A stretch of 64,000 nt of DNA, from the NCBI GenBank assembly GCA_026168455.1, contig CM047425.1, positions 21,964,648-22,028,647 on the forward strand, read 5' to 3'. Shown in pieces: positions 22,104 through 33,959 of this stretch. The DNA comes from Theocolax elegans. Its lineage: Eukaryota > Arthropoda > Insecta > Hymenoptera > Cerocephalidae. The notes beneath the pieces are model-generated. The model had not been told where the DNA came from. It worked only from the letters and a program-made list of their open reading frames with translations, and searched no databases. A program made the translations under genes and the position numbers. Each line of letters starts with the position of its first letter. The first letter of the stretch is position 1.

Positions 22104-23771
22104 AATTATATATTAAAAGGCGCGATAGCGCCTGACGCAAGTATTGTATAAAATACCTTCTCCTTATACCTACGGGGTTGCAGTGGGGTTGTACACTTAA
22201 ACACTAAATTCATAAAAAAACATTTAAAATTATATCCCTTTTCTCTAATGCGGGTTACCACTCAAATACTCATATACTGAGTTTGATACTGTTTAGGTTA
22301 AGTGAATTCTCTTAAATGAGTCAAATAGTAAAATTCGTAGCAAGAGAAAAAAAAGAAAAAGTACCAGAAAGACTCGCACATAGTTCCATGACAAGCGTTC
22401 CCGCGGATGCGGCTAACGTCGTCCGACATACGCAAAAAAACAGATCGGATTCCGTAACTTTACCCTTCATAGGGTGCCGCCAATAGGAGTAACTTACTAA
22501 TTGTAAAAAAAAATAAAAGAAAAATTAATCAATTTGTAAAGTTCTGAAAGGACGTAAAAACTAATAAAATAGCAAAAATATTTAAATATGAAAAAATTTT
22601 GGGAAGTAAAGAATTTGTAAAAAGCTGATAAAATTATAAAAAATGGTTAAATTCAAAAAAATTGTGATAATTTATGAAATGTTGAAATAATGAAGATAAT
22701 TTAGAAATGTTAAAAAGGATGTAAAAAGTAATAAAATTGTAAAAATTCTTAACTTGAAAAAATTGTAATGTTTTACAAAATTTTAAAAATCTTTAAATTT
22801 AAAAATTTAGGATAATTTGAAGATTGTGAAAAAAGGTGTAAAAATAATAAAAACTGTAAATTCGAAAAAATTAAAATGATGTGGAAGGTTATTAGAAAAA
22901 TATTGAGTTGATTATGCAAAATTAAAAAAAAATATGATAAATCTGTGAAGGTTTGGAAAGTTCCAGAACTTTGTTAAACATGGAACAAATTTTGACTAGA
23001 GTGTGTAAAAGTAGGAAAGAATTGTAAATTGAAGAAAAAATTGTTAGCTTTGAAAAATGTGATTAATTTGTTAAAACTTGTAACGTACGATCCAAGATCA
23101 TGTTGGATCTTCGTGTACCGCGCAATACTTCAATTATCGCAGCAAAACCATTCGCGATGGCGCAATAAATAGTTGAGCGTCATATTGCATTCGGTCCGAT
23201 CGACAGCGAAGATCGTTGACGTCGCGCTGACCGCGCAGCCTTCGCGGAAAGCTACTCGGACGCGATTCGTCCAATATGCTATAGTACTTGTTGCCAGGCC
23301 AATATTGCAACCATAGCAATTTTGGCACTGCCCACGGAGTATCTACGGAAAAACCCCGAATTCACGCAGCAAGGAAACGCTGACTCCAGGAGCCTCCCAC
23401 CACAGGCGGAACGCTCCTCGAGCAGCCGATCCGCCGAATTCGTGGCTGAACAAAGCCAGCGCCCAGACGAGGTGGACACAGATCAGACCCAGCGTCCAGA
23501 CGAAGCGGTCACACAAGAGAACAGAATCAGCGTCCAGACCAGACGGGACAGAACAGATTCACGCACAGACGAAGCGATCGAACAGAGGAGATCCGTTTAC
23601 GCACCACGAATACTAACTCGCGAATAAGAATTCGACGGTTAATGAACTGTAGTGCGGTCCTATTAGCGTGGCTAACGGACGCGCCACAGACGTTTACAAC
23701 TGATTAATATTTGCACTAAACAATCCAAAACCAGAATAACAGGCCATTCTCGTCATAAACAATTTATAAAT
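22104..23771. repeat. 1.67-kb tandem duplication, copy 1
   Basis: Repeated directly at 23772-25440 with near identity. Each unit starts AATTATATATTAAAAGG and has a GGCGCGATAGCGCC palindrome. It continues with an AT-rich array of diverged 110-125-bp repeats (consensus like GGATGTAAAAAGTAATAAAA, about 22540-23080) and ends with a GC-rich 540-bp module that also occurs at 40389. The breakpoints share AATT. Confidence 0.9.
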
Positions 23772-25440
23772 AATTATATATTAAAAGGCGCGATAGCGCC
23801 TGACGCAAGTATTGTATAAAATACCTTCTCCTTATACCTACGGGGTTGCAGTGGGGTTGTACACTTAAACACTAAATTCATAAAAAACATTTAAAATTAT
23901 ATCCCTTTTCTCTAATGCGGGTTACCACTCAAATACTCATATACTGAGTTTGATACTGTTTAGGTTAAGTGAATTCTCTTAAATGAGTCAAATAGTAAAA
24001 TTCGTAGCAAGAGAAAAAAAAGAAAAGTACCAGAAAGACTCGCACATAGTTCCATGACAAGCGTTCCCGCGGATGCGGCTAACGTCGTCCGACATACGCA
24101 AAAAAACAGATCGGATTCCGTAACTTTACCCTTCATAGGGTGCCGCCAATAGGAGTAACTTACTAATTGTAAAAAAAATAAAGAAAAATTAATCAATTTG
24201 TAAAGTTCTGAAAGGACGTAAAAACTAATAAAATAGCAAAAATATTTAAATATGAAAAAATTTTGGGAAGTAAAGAATTTGTAAAAAGCTGATAAAATTA
24301 TAAAAAATGGTTAAATTCAAAAAAATTGTGATAATTTATGAAATGTTGAAATAATGAAGATAATTTAGAAATGTTAAAAAGGATGTAAAAAGTAATAAAA
24401 TTGTAAAAATTCTTAACTTGAAAAAATTGTAATGTTTTACAAAATTTTAAAAATCTTTAAATTTAAAAATTTAGGATAATTTGAAGATTGTGAAAAAAGG
24501 TGTAAAAATAATAAAAACTGTAAATTCGAAAAATTAAAATGATGTGGAAGGTTATTAGAAAAATATTGAGTTGATTATGCAAAATTAAAAAAAAATATGA
24601 TAAATCTGTGAAGGTTTGGAAAGTTCCAGAACTTTGTTAAACATGGAACAAAATTTTGACTAGAGTGTGTAAAAGTAGGAAAGAATTGTAAATTGAAGAA
24701 AAATTGTTAGCTTTGAAAAATGTGATTAATTTGTTAAAACTTGTAACGTACGATCCAAGATCATGTTGGATCTTCGTGTACCGCGCAATACTTCAATTAT
24801 CGCAGCAAAACCATTCGCGATGGCGCAATAAATAGTTGAGCGTCATATTGCATTCGGTCCGATCGACAGCGAAGATCGTTGACGTCGCGCTGACCGCGCA
24901 GCCTTCGCGGAAAGCTACTCGGACGCGATTCGTCCAATATGCTATAGTTACTTGTTGCCAGGCCAATATTGCAACCATAGCAATTTTGGCACTGCCCACG
25001 GAGTATCTACGGAAAAACCCCGAATTCACGCAGCAAGGAAACGCTGACTCCAGGAGCCTCCCACCACAGGCGGAACGCTCCTCGAGCAGCCGATCCGCCG
25101 AATTCGTGGCTGAACAAAGCCAGCGCCCAGACGAGGTGGACACAGATCAGACCCAGCGTCCAGACGAAGCGGTCACACAAGAGAACAGAATCAGCGTCCA
25201 GACCAGACGGGACAGAACAGATTCAACGCACAGACGAAGCGATCGAACAGAGGAGATCCGTTTACGCACCACGAATAGTAACTCGCGAATAAGAATTCGA
25301 CGGTTAATGAACTGTAGTGCGGTCCTATTAGCGTGGCTAACGGACGCGCCACAGACGTTTACAACTGATTAATAATTTATGCACTAAACAATCCAAAACC
25401 AGAATAACAGGCCATTCTCGTCATAAACAATTTATAAATA
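23772..25440. repeat. 1.67-kb tandem duplication, copy 2
   Basis: Second copy of 22104-23771, with single-base differences and homopolymer-length changes. Confidence 0.9.
24836..25372 (+). other. GC-rich module with 178-codon frame, coding status unclear
   Basis: The GC-rich module (copies at about 23087-23640, 24750-25310 and 40389-40930) has long open frames on both strands. The plus frame is rich in Arg, Asp, Gln and Ser, with an imperfect SQRPDE/TQRPDE repeat. The frame is kept in only one of the three copies at this length, and the module opens with a GATCCAA...TTGGATC hairpin. I think it is a repeat-element terminus or leader and not a protein gene. Confidence 0.4.
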
Positions 25441-26570
25441 AATTAAATCCCATTAACAAATTAATCGCAAAAACGTTATGTTGAGAAATATAATAACCGG
25501 AACCTTAATTAACTAAATCTAATCAAATTCGGTTATCATAAAACCACTAGGAACTGAGATATTAATTTGTTAATTAACAATTATAAACACTCGACCAAAT
25601 CACCCATATAGTTTTATAAAGCTCGCATACCAAACAATCCATACTCATAAAAATATACCCTTGTTATAATAAGCAAATTTATAAATAAATTAAATAGCAT
25701 AAATAAATAAATTAACAAAAAATTTCTTTTTGCAAAAATAGAAACCTTACCCTTAGTTAACAAACTACACCAAAGCACACCATCATAGTCTGGATAGATA
25801 CCGAGATATGAATTTGTTAATTAACAAAATCGATCGCACAACGAAAACACCTATATAGTTTCGGATCACACGTTCAACGGATAATTCAAAATCGAAGAGA
25901 AATTCTAGCCAAATAAGCGAGCAAAAATATAAACAATTTGATAATTATTGTTAATAAAAAATTTCAAAAATCTTATTTATCAAAAATAATAATCACCAAC
26001 CTTAGTTGCAAAATTATAGGTACTTTGTTTCCACAAATTCGAAAAAATTTTCTAAAAATACGTACAATTTTGAAACTACTGAAAATTAAATTGTTATAAT
26101 AGTAAAATTAACATGTCGGGCACGTGCTAAACCAAATCCACATATAAAAAACCCAAAAAGATGAAAGCAAACAGTAATAACAATTTTTACTCGAAAAATG
26201 AAAATTCTTCACTGTACGAGTAATACGACACCTCTCCGCGAGCAATAGAGGCCATAGATCAAAAGTTATAGCAATTAACATTTTCGACTTTTAACATAAC
26301 AACAACCATAAATAAATAAAGAGGGCCACATACTCCAATGTACGAAATTACATAAAATAACAAAGAAAACAAACATAGAAGAAGAACAACATTTTTACCA
26401 TAACTCTATAGGCAATAGCGAAATCAAAAAGGGAAAAAGGCAACGGACCTAAGTAAACATTCTACAAATATTAATTAAATGAACACAATCACTCCCCGAA
26501 ACGAACAAATCGGCAGCAATCGTCGCGAAATTCAACGCACACCTAGTAAGCATAGCGCGGGGAGGGAGAA
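25441..26570. repeat. Diverged repeats of about 240 bp, AT-rich
   Basis: Related segments recur at about 25441, 25685 and 25925, with GAGATAT.AATTTGTTAATTAACAA and CCTATATAGTTT as shared blocks. The remainder to 26570 is AT-rich without a gene. Confidence 0.45.
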
Positions 26571-26659
26571 GCAAGCTTGAGGCGGGGAAAAAGTGCCCCG
26601 GACTTCAGAGCCGTAACAGCGCACGCCGCGCCACGCGCGAAAGACCCCCTGGCCGTGGA

Positions 26660-28890
26660 GAGATGTGGGAGTAAATTTGGGTATCATCTGCAAAGATCAT
26701 ATATTTGCTGGAGGACAGAACGTCCGGTAAATCATTAATATAGAGAAAATAATAGGGGGCCAAGTACACTACCCTGTGGAACACCAGTTAAAGTACTTAA
26801 CCAATTCGAAAGGTTTCCCATACCATCAGTGACTGCCTGGCGACGGTTAGTTAGATAGCTAAAGAACCATTCAATAGCTTTATCAGAGAAATTAATTTTC
26901 CTAAGTTTTAAAAGAAGCCGGTCATGCGGGAGAGTGTCGAATGCCTTTGAAAAATCAAGAAGGACAAGGATAGTAACTTTTCGCCTATCAATAGCCTCAC
27001 GAACATCATCAATGACACCTAGAAGAGCAGTTTGAGTGCTATGACCCTTCCTAAAACCAGCCTGTCGATCAATGAGGATGTTGTTCTCTTCACAATAATT
27101 GGTAAGTTGGTTATGGACGATTTTCTCAAGCAGTTTGGACATTTCAGGCAATTGGGCAATAGGTCGAGTGTCATTTGGGGATACAAGCTTATTTGTTTTA
27201 GCGATGGGCAGCAGGAGTGCATTTTTCCACGACGACGGAAAGATCGCAGAAACAAAAGAACAGTTAAATAATTCAGTGAGATGGGAGAATAGAGAGGGTG
27301 GTGCCATCCGAAGCATTTCGATGTTTATGCCATCAACACCTTGAGCCTTGGACTTGGCCTGTTTAAGAATCGACAACACCTCTGCAATAGTTGTTGAACG
27401 CAGTTCGAATATAGCCTTGCATCTATCACCAATTGGAATTCGTAAAGCAAGGTTAAGATCATCAGCATTCAGAGTTCGAATGCCATTTGAGACAGAAGCA
27501 TAGTGGGCGTTTAAAGCATCAGATGAGAAAAAGTTTAGTGGTAAGGGTTTATAATGTCCCACAACCCCTAGTTTTCTAAATATACTCCACTTTGTTTTGG
27601 AGTCAGGCGCATTCTCTAATTTGTTTTCAAAATACTTGTTCTTATCTGAATCTAATTTATTTGATATCTCACTGCGTAGTTTTCTAAAACAATCAATATC
27701 TGTAGACCTACCGTAGAGAGACGCAATTTTGAATAATTTATCACGTGATTTCATCTTAACGCGTAAGCCATGGGTAACCCAAGGCTTCTTTTTCGGATCG
27801 GAAACCCATCTATTCAATGGAGCATGCTTGTTAAACGCAGAGATAATCGAATGCTTAATAATGTTTAATTTGTTATCAATGCAGCTAACTGAATTTTCTA
27901 GATTTACGACAGTATTTTGCAACTCAAATGTAAGGGAATCGACAGGGCTTGAAATGTTTCTAATGTTAATATTAGGATTAGAATTTGTGCTTGTATTTGC
28001 ACAAGAAATAGTATTTGCATTCGTACTTAAATTTAAATTAGTATTTATATTTACATTTACATTTACAATTGGACAGTCGTGAATAAAGTTAAGTGTATCA
28101 GTGATGTCCTTGCCAAGCTCAACCAAATTTACACTCTTGAGATTTCGAGAGGACATGGCTGTTGGGGTTTTGGAAGGAATCGATAACGAGTAGTCAATCT
28201 CAATAAAGTCATGACCTGCAGCGAACGGAGACACAGATTTCCTATAATCACTCAAAGCTTGAAGATCACTAAGGATAAAAAGATCCAACCAAGTATCAAC
28301 AATTCTCGAGCGATCACGAAACATAGAGTGATGAGTAGGCTCCGAGGGGACAAGTGTAAGTCCAAGACTATCTATGTGAGACTTCATAAACAAAGAATCA
28401 CCTCTGCCAGCGTTCATATCAATATTAAAATCACCCGTTATAATAACATGGGGATAATGAGGTAGAAGATTCTCAATAGACTCAAAAAATTCAGTAGGGT
28501 ATGCAGCATGAGGTCGACGGTAAACGACAGCAAATAAGACTTTTTTGGAACGGGCAGTAAATTCCAATATAATAAATTCAGAGAATTATCGAAGACAGGG
28601 TCACTGGAGCATATAACTTTGGGTTTTAAATAATCTTTTGCATAAATGCCAACCCCTCCTCCTATTTTATCCGCCCTGTCAACTCGATGAACTGAGTAGC
28701 CATCTACTTTAACAACAGAATCAGAGTCTTGATCCGTGAGAAATGTCTCAGTCACGCCCAAAATATCATAATCACCTGAATAGCATTTGACCTCAAGTAC
28801 GTTAAAGTTGGTTTTAAGTCTATTGATATTAATATGTCCAACAGAAATAAAATTCTTTGTATCAGAAACTCGCGACTGTCCAATATTATC
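26660..28890 (-). pseudogene. LINE ORF2: APE endonuclease and partial reverse transcriptase
   Basis: The frame opens directly after the ORF1 stop, in the same phase. The endonuclease has GVTETFLTD (catalytic Glu), VVYRRP, ITGDFNID (GDFN motif) and a decayed terminal histidine motif, AGHDFIEIDYS. The reverse transcriptase has ILVLLDFSKAFDTLPHD (motif A) and GVPQGSVLGPLLFS (motif B). One frameshift lies near 28567, inside the endonuclease, and another near 26735, after which FADDTQIYS (motif C) is read. The element ends soon afterwards, so it cannot encode active enzyme. Confidence 0.8.
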
Positions 28891-30635
28891 TCATGACTCC
28901 ATGGTAGGAGGTTGCCGGTCGAAGATGGTGGGGAGAGAAAGGAGATCTTCCTCACAGCGAACCGGAATCAACGATGACTTATTGGATTCACGCCTACAGA
29001 CTGTAAGATTACGAATAGTAGGTCGAAAGTAACCTTTCTCTCTAGCAACCTGCCTTGCTTTCTTTTGTAATTGGTAGATTTCGTGAGGCCAGATGGGAGA
29101 AACATAAATTTTTGAGTTGCCCCCATGACCAAAAAGCGTAGCTGCAGTAAAACTTTTTAATAACGCTGACTTGGAGATAATTAAATCACGTACTGTAGGG
29201 GAGGACAGTTTAATAACGATAGCCCAATCATTTACCTTATTCGAACTTGAACTAGCGTTGGGTTCATTTGCCTCACTTCTATTTGATTTGACGTCCCAAG
29301 TTCTGGCAACCAACACATGCGAAAAAGAAGAAGCAAAACCCAACACTGAGAGCAACCGATGAACAATCTGCTCGGGAGACAGTTCAAGCCCAGACGGTAA
29401 TCCCGATATCTTAATTTCGCAAGAGTCGACCAATGACTGAGCAGCACATAGCGCATTGAAGCCCTGTCTCAGAGTTTTTAATTCGGCTTGGGTATCCGAC
29501 CGCGTCTCGGTGATAAGAGTACGCAGGGAAGCTACTTCATCGGTCAATTTATCAAGACAAGTTTTAATATTGCTCTGTAGCGCCGAACACCAGCTTGGCA
29601 TGGCAATCTCGCCCTCATTACTCCCCATACTACTATGCGGTAAATGTACACTATTTCTAATATAACTATTATCACGCAACAAGGTAGACGCAAACGGTGT
29701 CTTATTAATACAACGAACTTTTTGGAGCTGACTAACTGACGGTGTAAGAGGAGAACTCCTGCGCTTCTTTATCTCAATATCAGGCTGAGTCAACGGTGAC
29801 GTCACGACAATAGAATGATCGAGTTCACTATGCAAGGAGTTATTCGCATAAAGATTAGCGCAAAAAGAGTCGTGACAGTGTATTAGTGATGTATCAACAG
29901 ATCCTAGTGGGTTTACACAGCTCAAATGGAGTAACCGACCACACCTAGGACAGTCGATGCATTCGCTAGTGTCGAGATTAATATTCACACCGCACAGTGG
30001 GCAGCTATCATTATTCATACTACAAATACAAACTAAGTAAAGAAAAACATTAAATTCAGTATCGTCCCGACATCTAGCGGCAAAAGTAAAAACAACGTAG
30101 TGCGTGGACTCGACACCGTCGGTAAATGCAAGCACGTGTACGCATAACCTCGCAATAAAAATATAAACACACACTAAGATTAAATTACACTAAAGTCACA
30201 TAAAAAAGTTTAAAATGGGCACTATTGCACGGAATTGTGATAATTATATCTTCGGACGCTGCGCAGACTCCTCAACTTTGACTCGTACCAGACGTGTAGA
30301 CTAAGTCAATAACCTCAAAACAGTGGTTGGCAGCCAGAAAAGTCACTCACGGCATAATGTGGAGCAAAATGCTACAAATATTGGAGCTGGAAGCTTCTTG
30401 CCGTGATGAGGACTCCTCTGGAAAAAAGGTTCACTCCGAAGAGTACGAGAAAAAATTAAAAACAGTGAAAAACGAGGAGCGTACAACAGAGCAGACGTTA
30501 CCGCTTACCCAGAGAGAGTGAGAGAGAGACGAGCGAGCGCGAGACCGGGGAAAAGTGGCCCGGACACATAGCCGAACGACACATTCGCCGCGCCCGGACA
30601 CTTGCAGATTCATTCATTTTAAACCTTCCCGTCTA
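28142..30635. repeat. 2.49-kb tandem duplication, copy 1
   Basis: The 5' part of the LINE (leader, ORF1 and start of ORF2) is repeated head-to-tail at 30636-33128. Head, tail and junction share ATTTC. Differences are mostly single-base indels, for example near 28361 against 30849. Confidence 0.9.
28891..30018 (-). CDS. LINE ORF1 protein with zinc finger
   Basis: About 375 residues, intact. The start is taken at the ATG at 30018 (MNNDSCPLCG); the frame is open further upstream but that part is hydrophobic leader sequence. The N-terminus has a PHD-like Cys/His cluster (CPLC, CIDCPRC, then LHLSC). The centre (about residues 140-200) is helix-prone and likely coiled coil. The C-terminal half has an RRM-like character (WAIVIKLSSPTVRDLI) and a basic tail. 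PHD-type ORF1 proteins are known from CR1-like and related LINEs, where they bind the element RNA. The TGA stop is followed in the same frame by ORF2. Confidence 0.75.
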   Translation of the reverse strand: MNNDSCPLCGVNINLDTSECIDCPRCGRLLHLSCVNPLGSVDTSLIHCHDSFCANLYANNSLHSELDHSIVVTSPLTQPDIEIKKRRSSPLTPSVSQLQKVRCINKTPFASTLLRDNSYIRNSVHLPHSSMGSNEGEIAMPSWCSALQSNIKTCLDKLTDEVASLRTLITETRSDTQAELKTLRQGFNALCAAQSLVDSCEIKISGLPSGLELSPEQIVHRLLSVLGFASSFSHVLVARTWDVKSNRSEANEPNASSSSNKVNDWAIVIKLSSPTVRDLIISKSALLKSFTAATLFGHGGNSKIYVSPIWPHEIYQLQKKARQVAREKGYFRPTIRNLTVCRRESNKSSLIPVRCEEDLLSLPTIFDRQPPTMES

Positions 30636-33128
30636 ATTTCGAGAGGACATGGCTGTTGGGGTTTTGGAAGGAATCGATAACGAGTAGTCAATCTCAATAA
30701 AGTCATGACCTGCAGCGAACGGAGACACAGATTTCCTATAATCACTCAAAGCTTGAAGATCACTAAGGATAAAAAGATCCAACCAAGTATCAACAATTCT
30801 CGAGCGATCACGAAACATAGAGTGATGAGTAGGCTCCGAGGGGACAAGTTAAGTCCAAGACTATCTATGTGAGACTTCATAAACAAAGAATCACCTCTGC
30901 CAGCGTTCATATCAATATTAAAATCACCCGTTATAATAACATGGGGATAATGAGGTAGAAGATTCTCAATAGACTCAAAAAATTCAGTAGGGTATGCAGC
31001 ATGAGGTCGACGGTAAACGACAGCAAATAAGACTTTTTTGGAACGGGCAGTAAATTCCAATATAATAAATTCAGAGAATTATCGAAGACAGGGTCACTGG
31101 AGCATATAACTTTGGGTTTTAAATAATCTTTTGCATAAATGCCAACCCCTCCTCCTATTTTATCCGCCCTGTCAACTCGATGAACTGAGTAGCCATCTAC
31201 TTTAACAACAGAATCAGAGTCTTGATCCGTGAGAAATGTCTCAGTCACGCCCAAAATATCATAATCACCTGAATAGCATTTGACCTCAAGTACGTTAAAG
31301 TTGGTTTTAAGTCTATTGATATTAATATGTCCAACAGAAATAAAATTCTTTGTATCAGAAACTCGCGACTGTCCAATATTATCTCATGACTCCATGGTAG
31401 GAGGTTGCCGGTCGAAGATGGTGGGGAGAGAAAGGAGATCTTCCTCACAGCGAACCGGAATCAACGATGACTTATTGGATTCACGCCTACAGACTGTAAG
31501 ATTACGAATAGTAGGTCGAAAGTAACCTTTCTCTCTAGCAACCTGCCTTGCTTTCTTTTGTAATTGGTAGATTTCGTGAGGCCAGATGGGAGAAACATAA
31601 ATTTTTGAGTTGCCCCCATGACCAAAAAGCGTAGCTGCAGTAAAACTTTTTAATAACGCTGACTTGGAGATAATTAAATCACGTACTGTAGGGGAGGACA
31701 GTTTAATAACGATAGCCCAATCATTTACCTTATTCGAACTTGAACTAGCGTTGGGTTCATTTGCCTCACTTCTATTTGATTTGACGTCCCAAGTTCTGGC
31801 AACCAACACATGCGAAAAAGAAGAAGCAAAACCCAACACTGAGAGCAACCGATGAACAATCTGCTCGGGAGACAGTTCAAGCCCAGACGGTAATCCCGAT
31901 ATCTTAATTTCGCAAGAGTCGACCAATGACTGAGCAGCACATAGCGCATTGAAGCCCTGTCTCAGAGTTTTTAATTCGGCTTGGGTATCCGACCGCGTCT
32001 CGGTGATAAGAGTACGCAGGGAAGCTACTTCATCGGTCAATTTATCAAGACAAGTTTTAATATTGCTCTGTAGCGCCGAACACCAGCTTGGCATGGCAAT
32101 CTCGCCCTCATTACTCCCCATACTACTATGCGGTAAATGTACACTATTTCTAATATAACTATTATCACGCAACAAGGTAGACGCAAACGGTGTCTTATTA
32201 ATACAACGAACTTTTTGGAGCTGACTAACTGACGGTGTAAGAGGAGAACTCCTGCGCTTCTTTATCTCAATATCAGGCTGAGTCAACGGTGACGTCACGA
32301 CAATAGAATGATCGAGTTCACTATGCAAGGAGTTATTCGCATAAAGATTAGCGCAAAAAGAGTCGTGACAGTGTATTAGTGATGTATCAACAGATCCTAG
32401 TGGGTTTACACAGCTCAAATGGAGTAACCGACCACACCTAGGACAGTCGATGCATTCGCTAGTGTCGAGATTAATATTCACACCGCACAGTGGGCAGCTA
32501 TCATTATTCATACTACAAATACAAACTAAGTAAAGAAAAACATTAAATTCAGTATCGTCCCGACATCTAGCGGCAAAAGTAAAAACAACGTAGTGCGTGG
32601 ACTCGACACCGTCGGTAAATGCAAGCACGTGTACGCATAACCTCGCAATAAAAATATAAACACACACTTAAGATTAAATTACACTAAAGTCACATAAAAA
32701 AGTTTAAAATGGGCACTATTGCACGGAATTGTGATAATTATATCTTCGTACGCTGCGCAGACTCCTCAACTTTGAACTCGTACCAGACGTGTAGACTAAG
32801 TCAATAACCTCAAAACAGTGGTTGGCAGCCAGAAAAGTCACTCACGGCATAATGTGGAGCAAAATGCTACAAATATTGGAGCTGGAAGCTTCTTGCCGTG
32901 ATGAGGACTCCTCTGGAAAAAAGGTTCACTCCGAAGAGTACGAGAAAAAATTAAAAACAGTGAAAAACGAGGAGCGTACAACAGAGCAGACGTTACCGCT
33001 TACCCAGAGAGAGTGAGAGAGAGACAGAGCGCGAGACGGGGAAAAGTGGCCCGGACACATAGCCGAACGACACATTCGCCGCGCCCGGACACTTGCAGAT
33101 TCATTCATTTTAAACCTTCCCGTCTAAT
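30636..33128 (-). mobile_element. Second tandem copy of the LINE 5' part
   Basis: Copy 2 of the duplication. It carries the leader (to 33128), an intact ORF1 (32511-31384, again ending in TGA with ORF2 following in frame) and the endonuclease fragment to about 30640, with the same frameshift near 31060 as copy 1. Sharing the frameshift shows that the duplication came after the decay of ORF2. Confidence 0.85.
31384..32511 (-). CDS. LINE ORF1 protein, duplicate
   Basis: Same protein as at 28891-30018, with start ATG at 32511 by correspondence. The reading frame and zinc-finger region are unchanged. Confidence 0.7.
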   Translation of the reverse strand: MNNDSCPLCGVNINLDTSECIDCPRCGRLLHLSCVNPLGSVDTSLIHCHDSFCANLYANNSLHSELDHSIVVTSPLTQPDIEIKKRRSSPLTPSVSQLQKVRCINKTPFASTLLRDNSYIRNSVHLPHSSMGSNEGEIAMPSWCSALQSNIKTCLDKLTDEVASLRTLITETRSDTQAELKTLRQGFNALCAAQSLVDSCEIKISGLPSGLELSPEQIVHRLLSVLGFASSFSHVLVARTWDVKSNRSEANEPNASSSSNKVNDWAIVIKLSSPTVRDLIISKSALLKSFTAATLFGHGGNSKIYVSPIWPHEIYQLQKKARQVAREKGYFRPTIRNLTVCRRESNKSSLIPVRCEEDLLSLPTIFDRQPPTMES

Positions 33129-33957
33129 TTCAAGACTTACATTTTCTTAAAACAATGTAATATTTATATTTTTATACTATACAAACATCATGCGTCCAGA
33201 AAAACACGTTTTCTCACAATTAGACTATTTAAAACAGTATTATTACATTCAATATTGCAATATAACCACAAAATAAATTTAAATCTCTGTAAGCAAACAT
33301 AATAATTTTAATAAAAACTATTATTATTATATTAACACAACGTTTATAGGAACATTCACCAAAATCAGTAAAAAAAAAATACGTCAATATTATAGTTAAT
33401 ATTGCAATTTAAATAGTGAAATAGGTAAAAATCTCTATAATTAAACACATAATAATTTTAACAAGCATCATTATTACGAAACTAATAAATCCTTTATAGG
33501 AATATTCACCAAAATCAGTAAAAATACGTCAATATCATAGTTAATATTACAATTTAAATAGTGAAATCGGTAAAATCTCTACAACTAAACACATAATAAT
33601 TGTAACAAGCATCATTATTATAATAAATAACAACAATTTCTCAAAAAAAAATTTTTTTTCAATATTACATTTCAACTATTTTTGTATACAACTCGAATCT
33701 ATAAAAGAACCAAGCAGATCATAGCAATGAACCACCGGGAATCATAAATAATTAATCGTAATAAATGATAGACGACATCGTAATCAAATAATTAAACAAC
33801 AATAAAATAGCAAAAATAGGTAACAGTAACAACAGTGATAATAACAACAAATTATCAAAACACCAAACAATAATACGAACAAAGCAACCTTAATCGAAAC
33901 TTATATTAATGTTTATACGGTAAAACAAGAAATTGTAAAACCCGCCAAAATTCTACG
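33129..33957. repeat. AT-rich spacer with repeats of about 148 bp
   Basis: Segments beginning ACCAAAATCAGTAAAAA and ending AACAAGCATCATTATTA recur at about 33358 and 33508, with a partial copy before them. No gene seen. Confidence 0.45.
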
Positions 33958-33959
33958 TA

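Larger units (their letters stand above)
26650..30636 (-). mobile_element. CR1-like non-LTR retrotransposon, 3'-incomplete
   Basis: Minus-strand LINE with a 5' leader (30636-30019), ORF1 (30018-28891) and ORF2 carrying endonuclease and the first part of reverse transcriptase. The sequence is lost after the FADD catalytic motif near 26690-26680, and the rest of the RT, the C-terminus and the 3' tail are absent. At 26575-26640 the flank resembles a diverged copy of the element's own 5' end (GGGGAAAAAGTGCCCCGGAC against GGGGAAAAGTGGCCCGGAC). Confidence 0.8.

Noticed and set aside
23134..25143. Minus-strand frames in the GC-rich module (for example 24793-25143)
   Set aside because: Mirror frames of the plus-strand reading; lengths differ between near-identical copies because of single-base indels, and no domain is visible.
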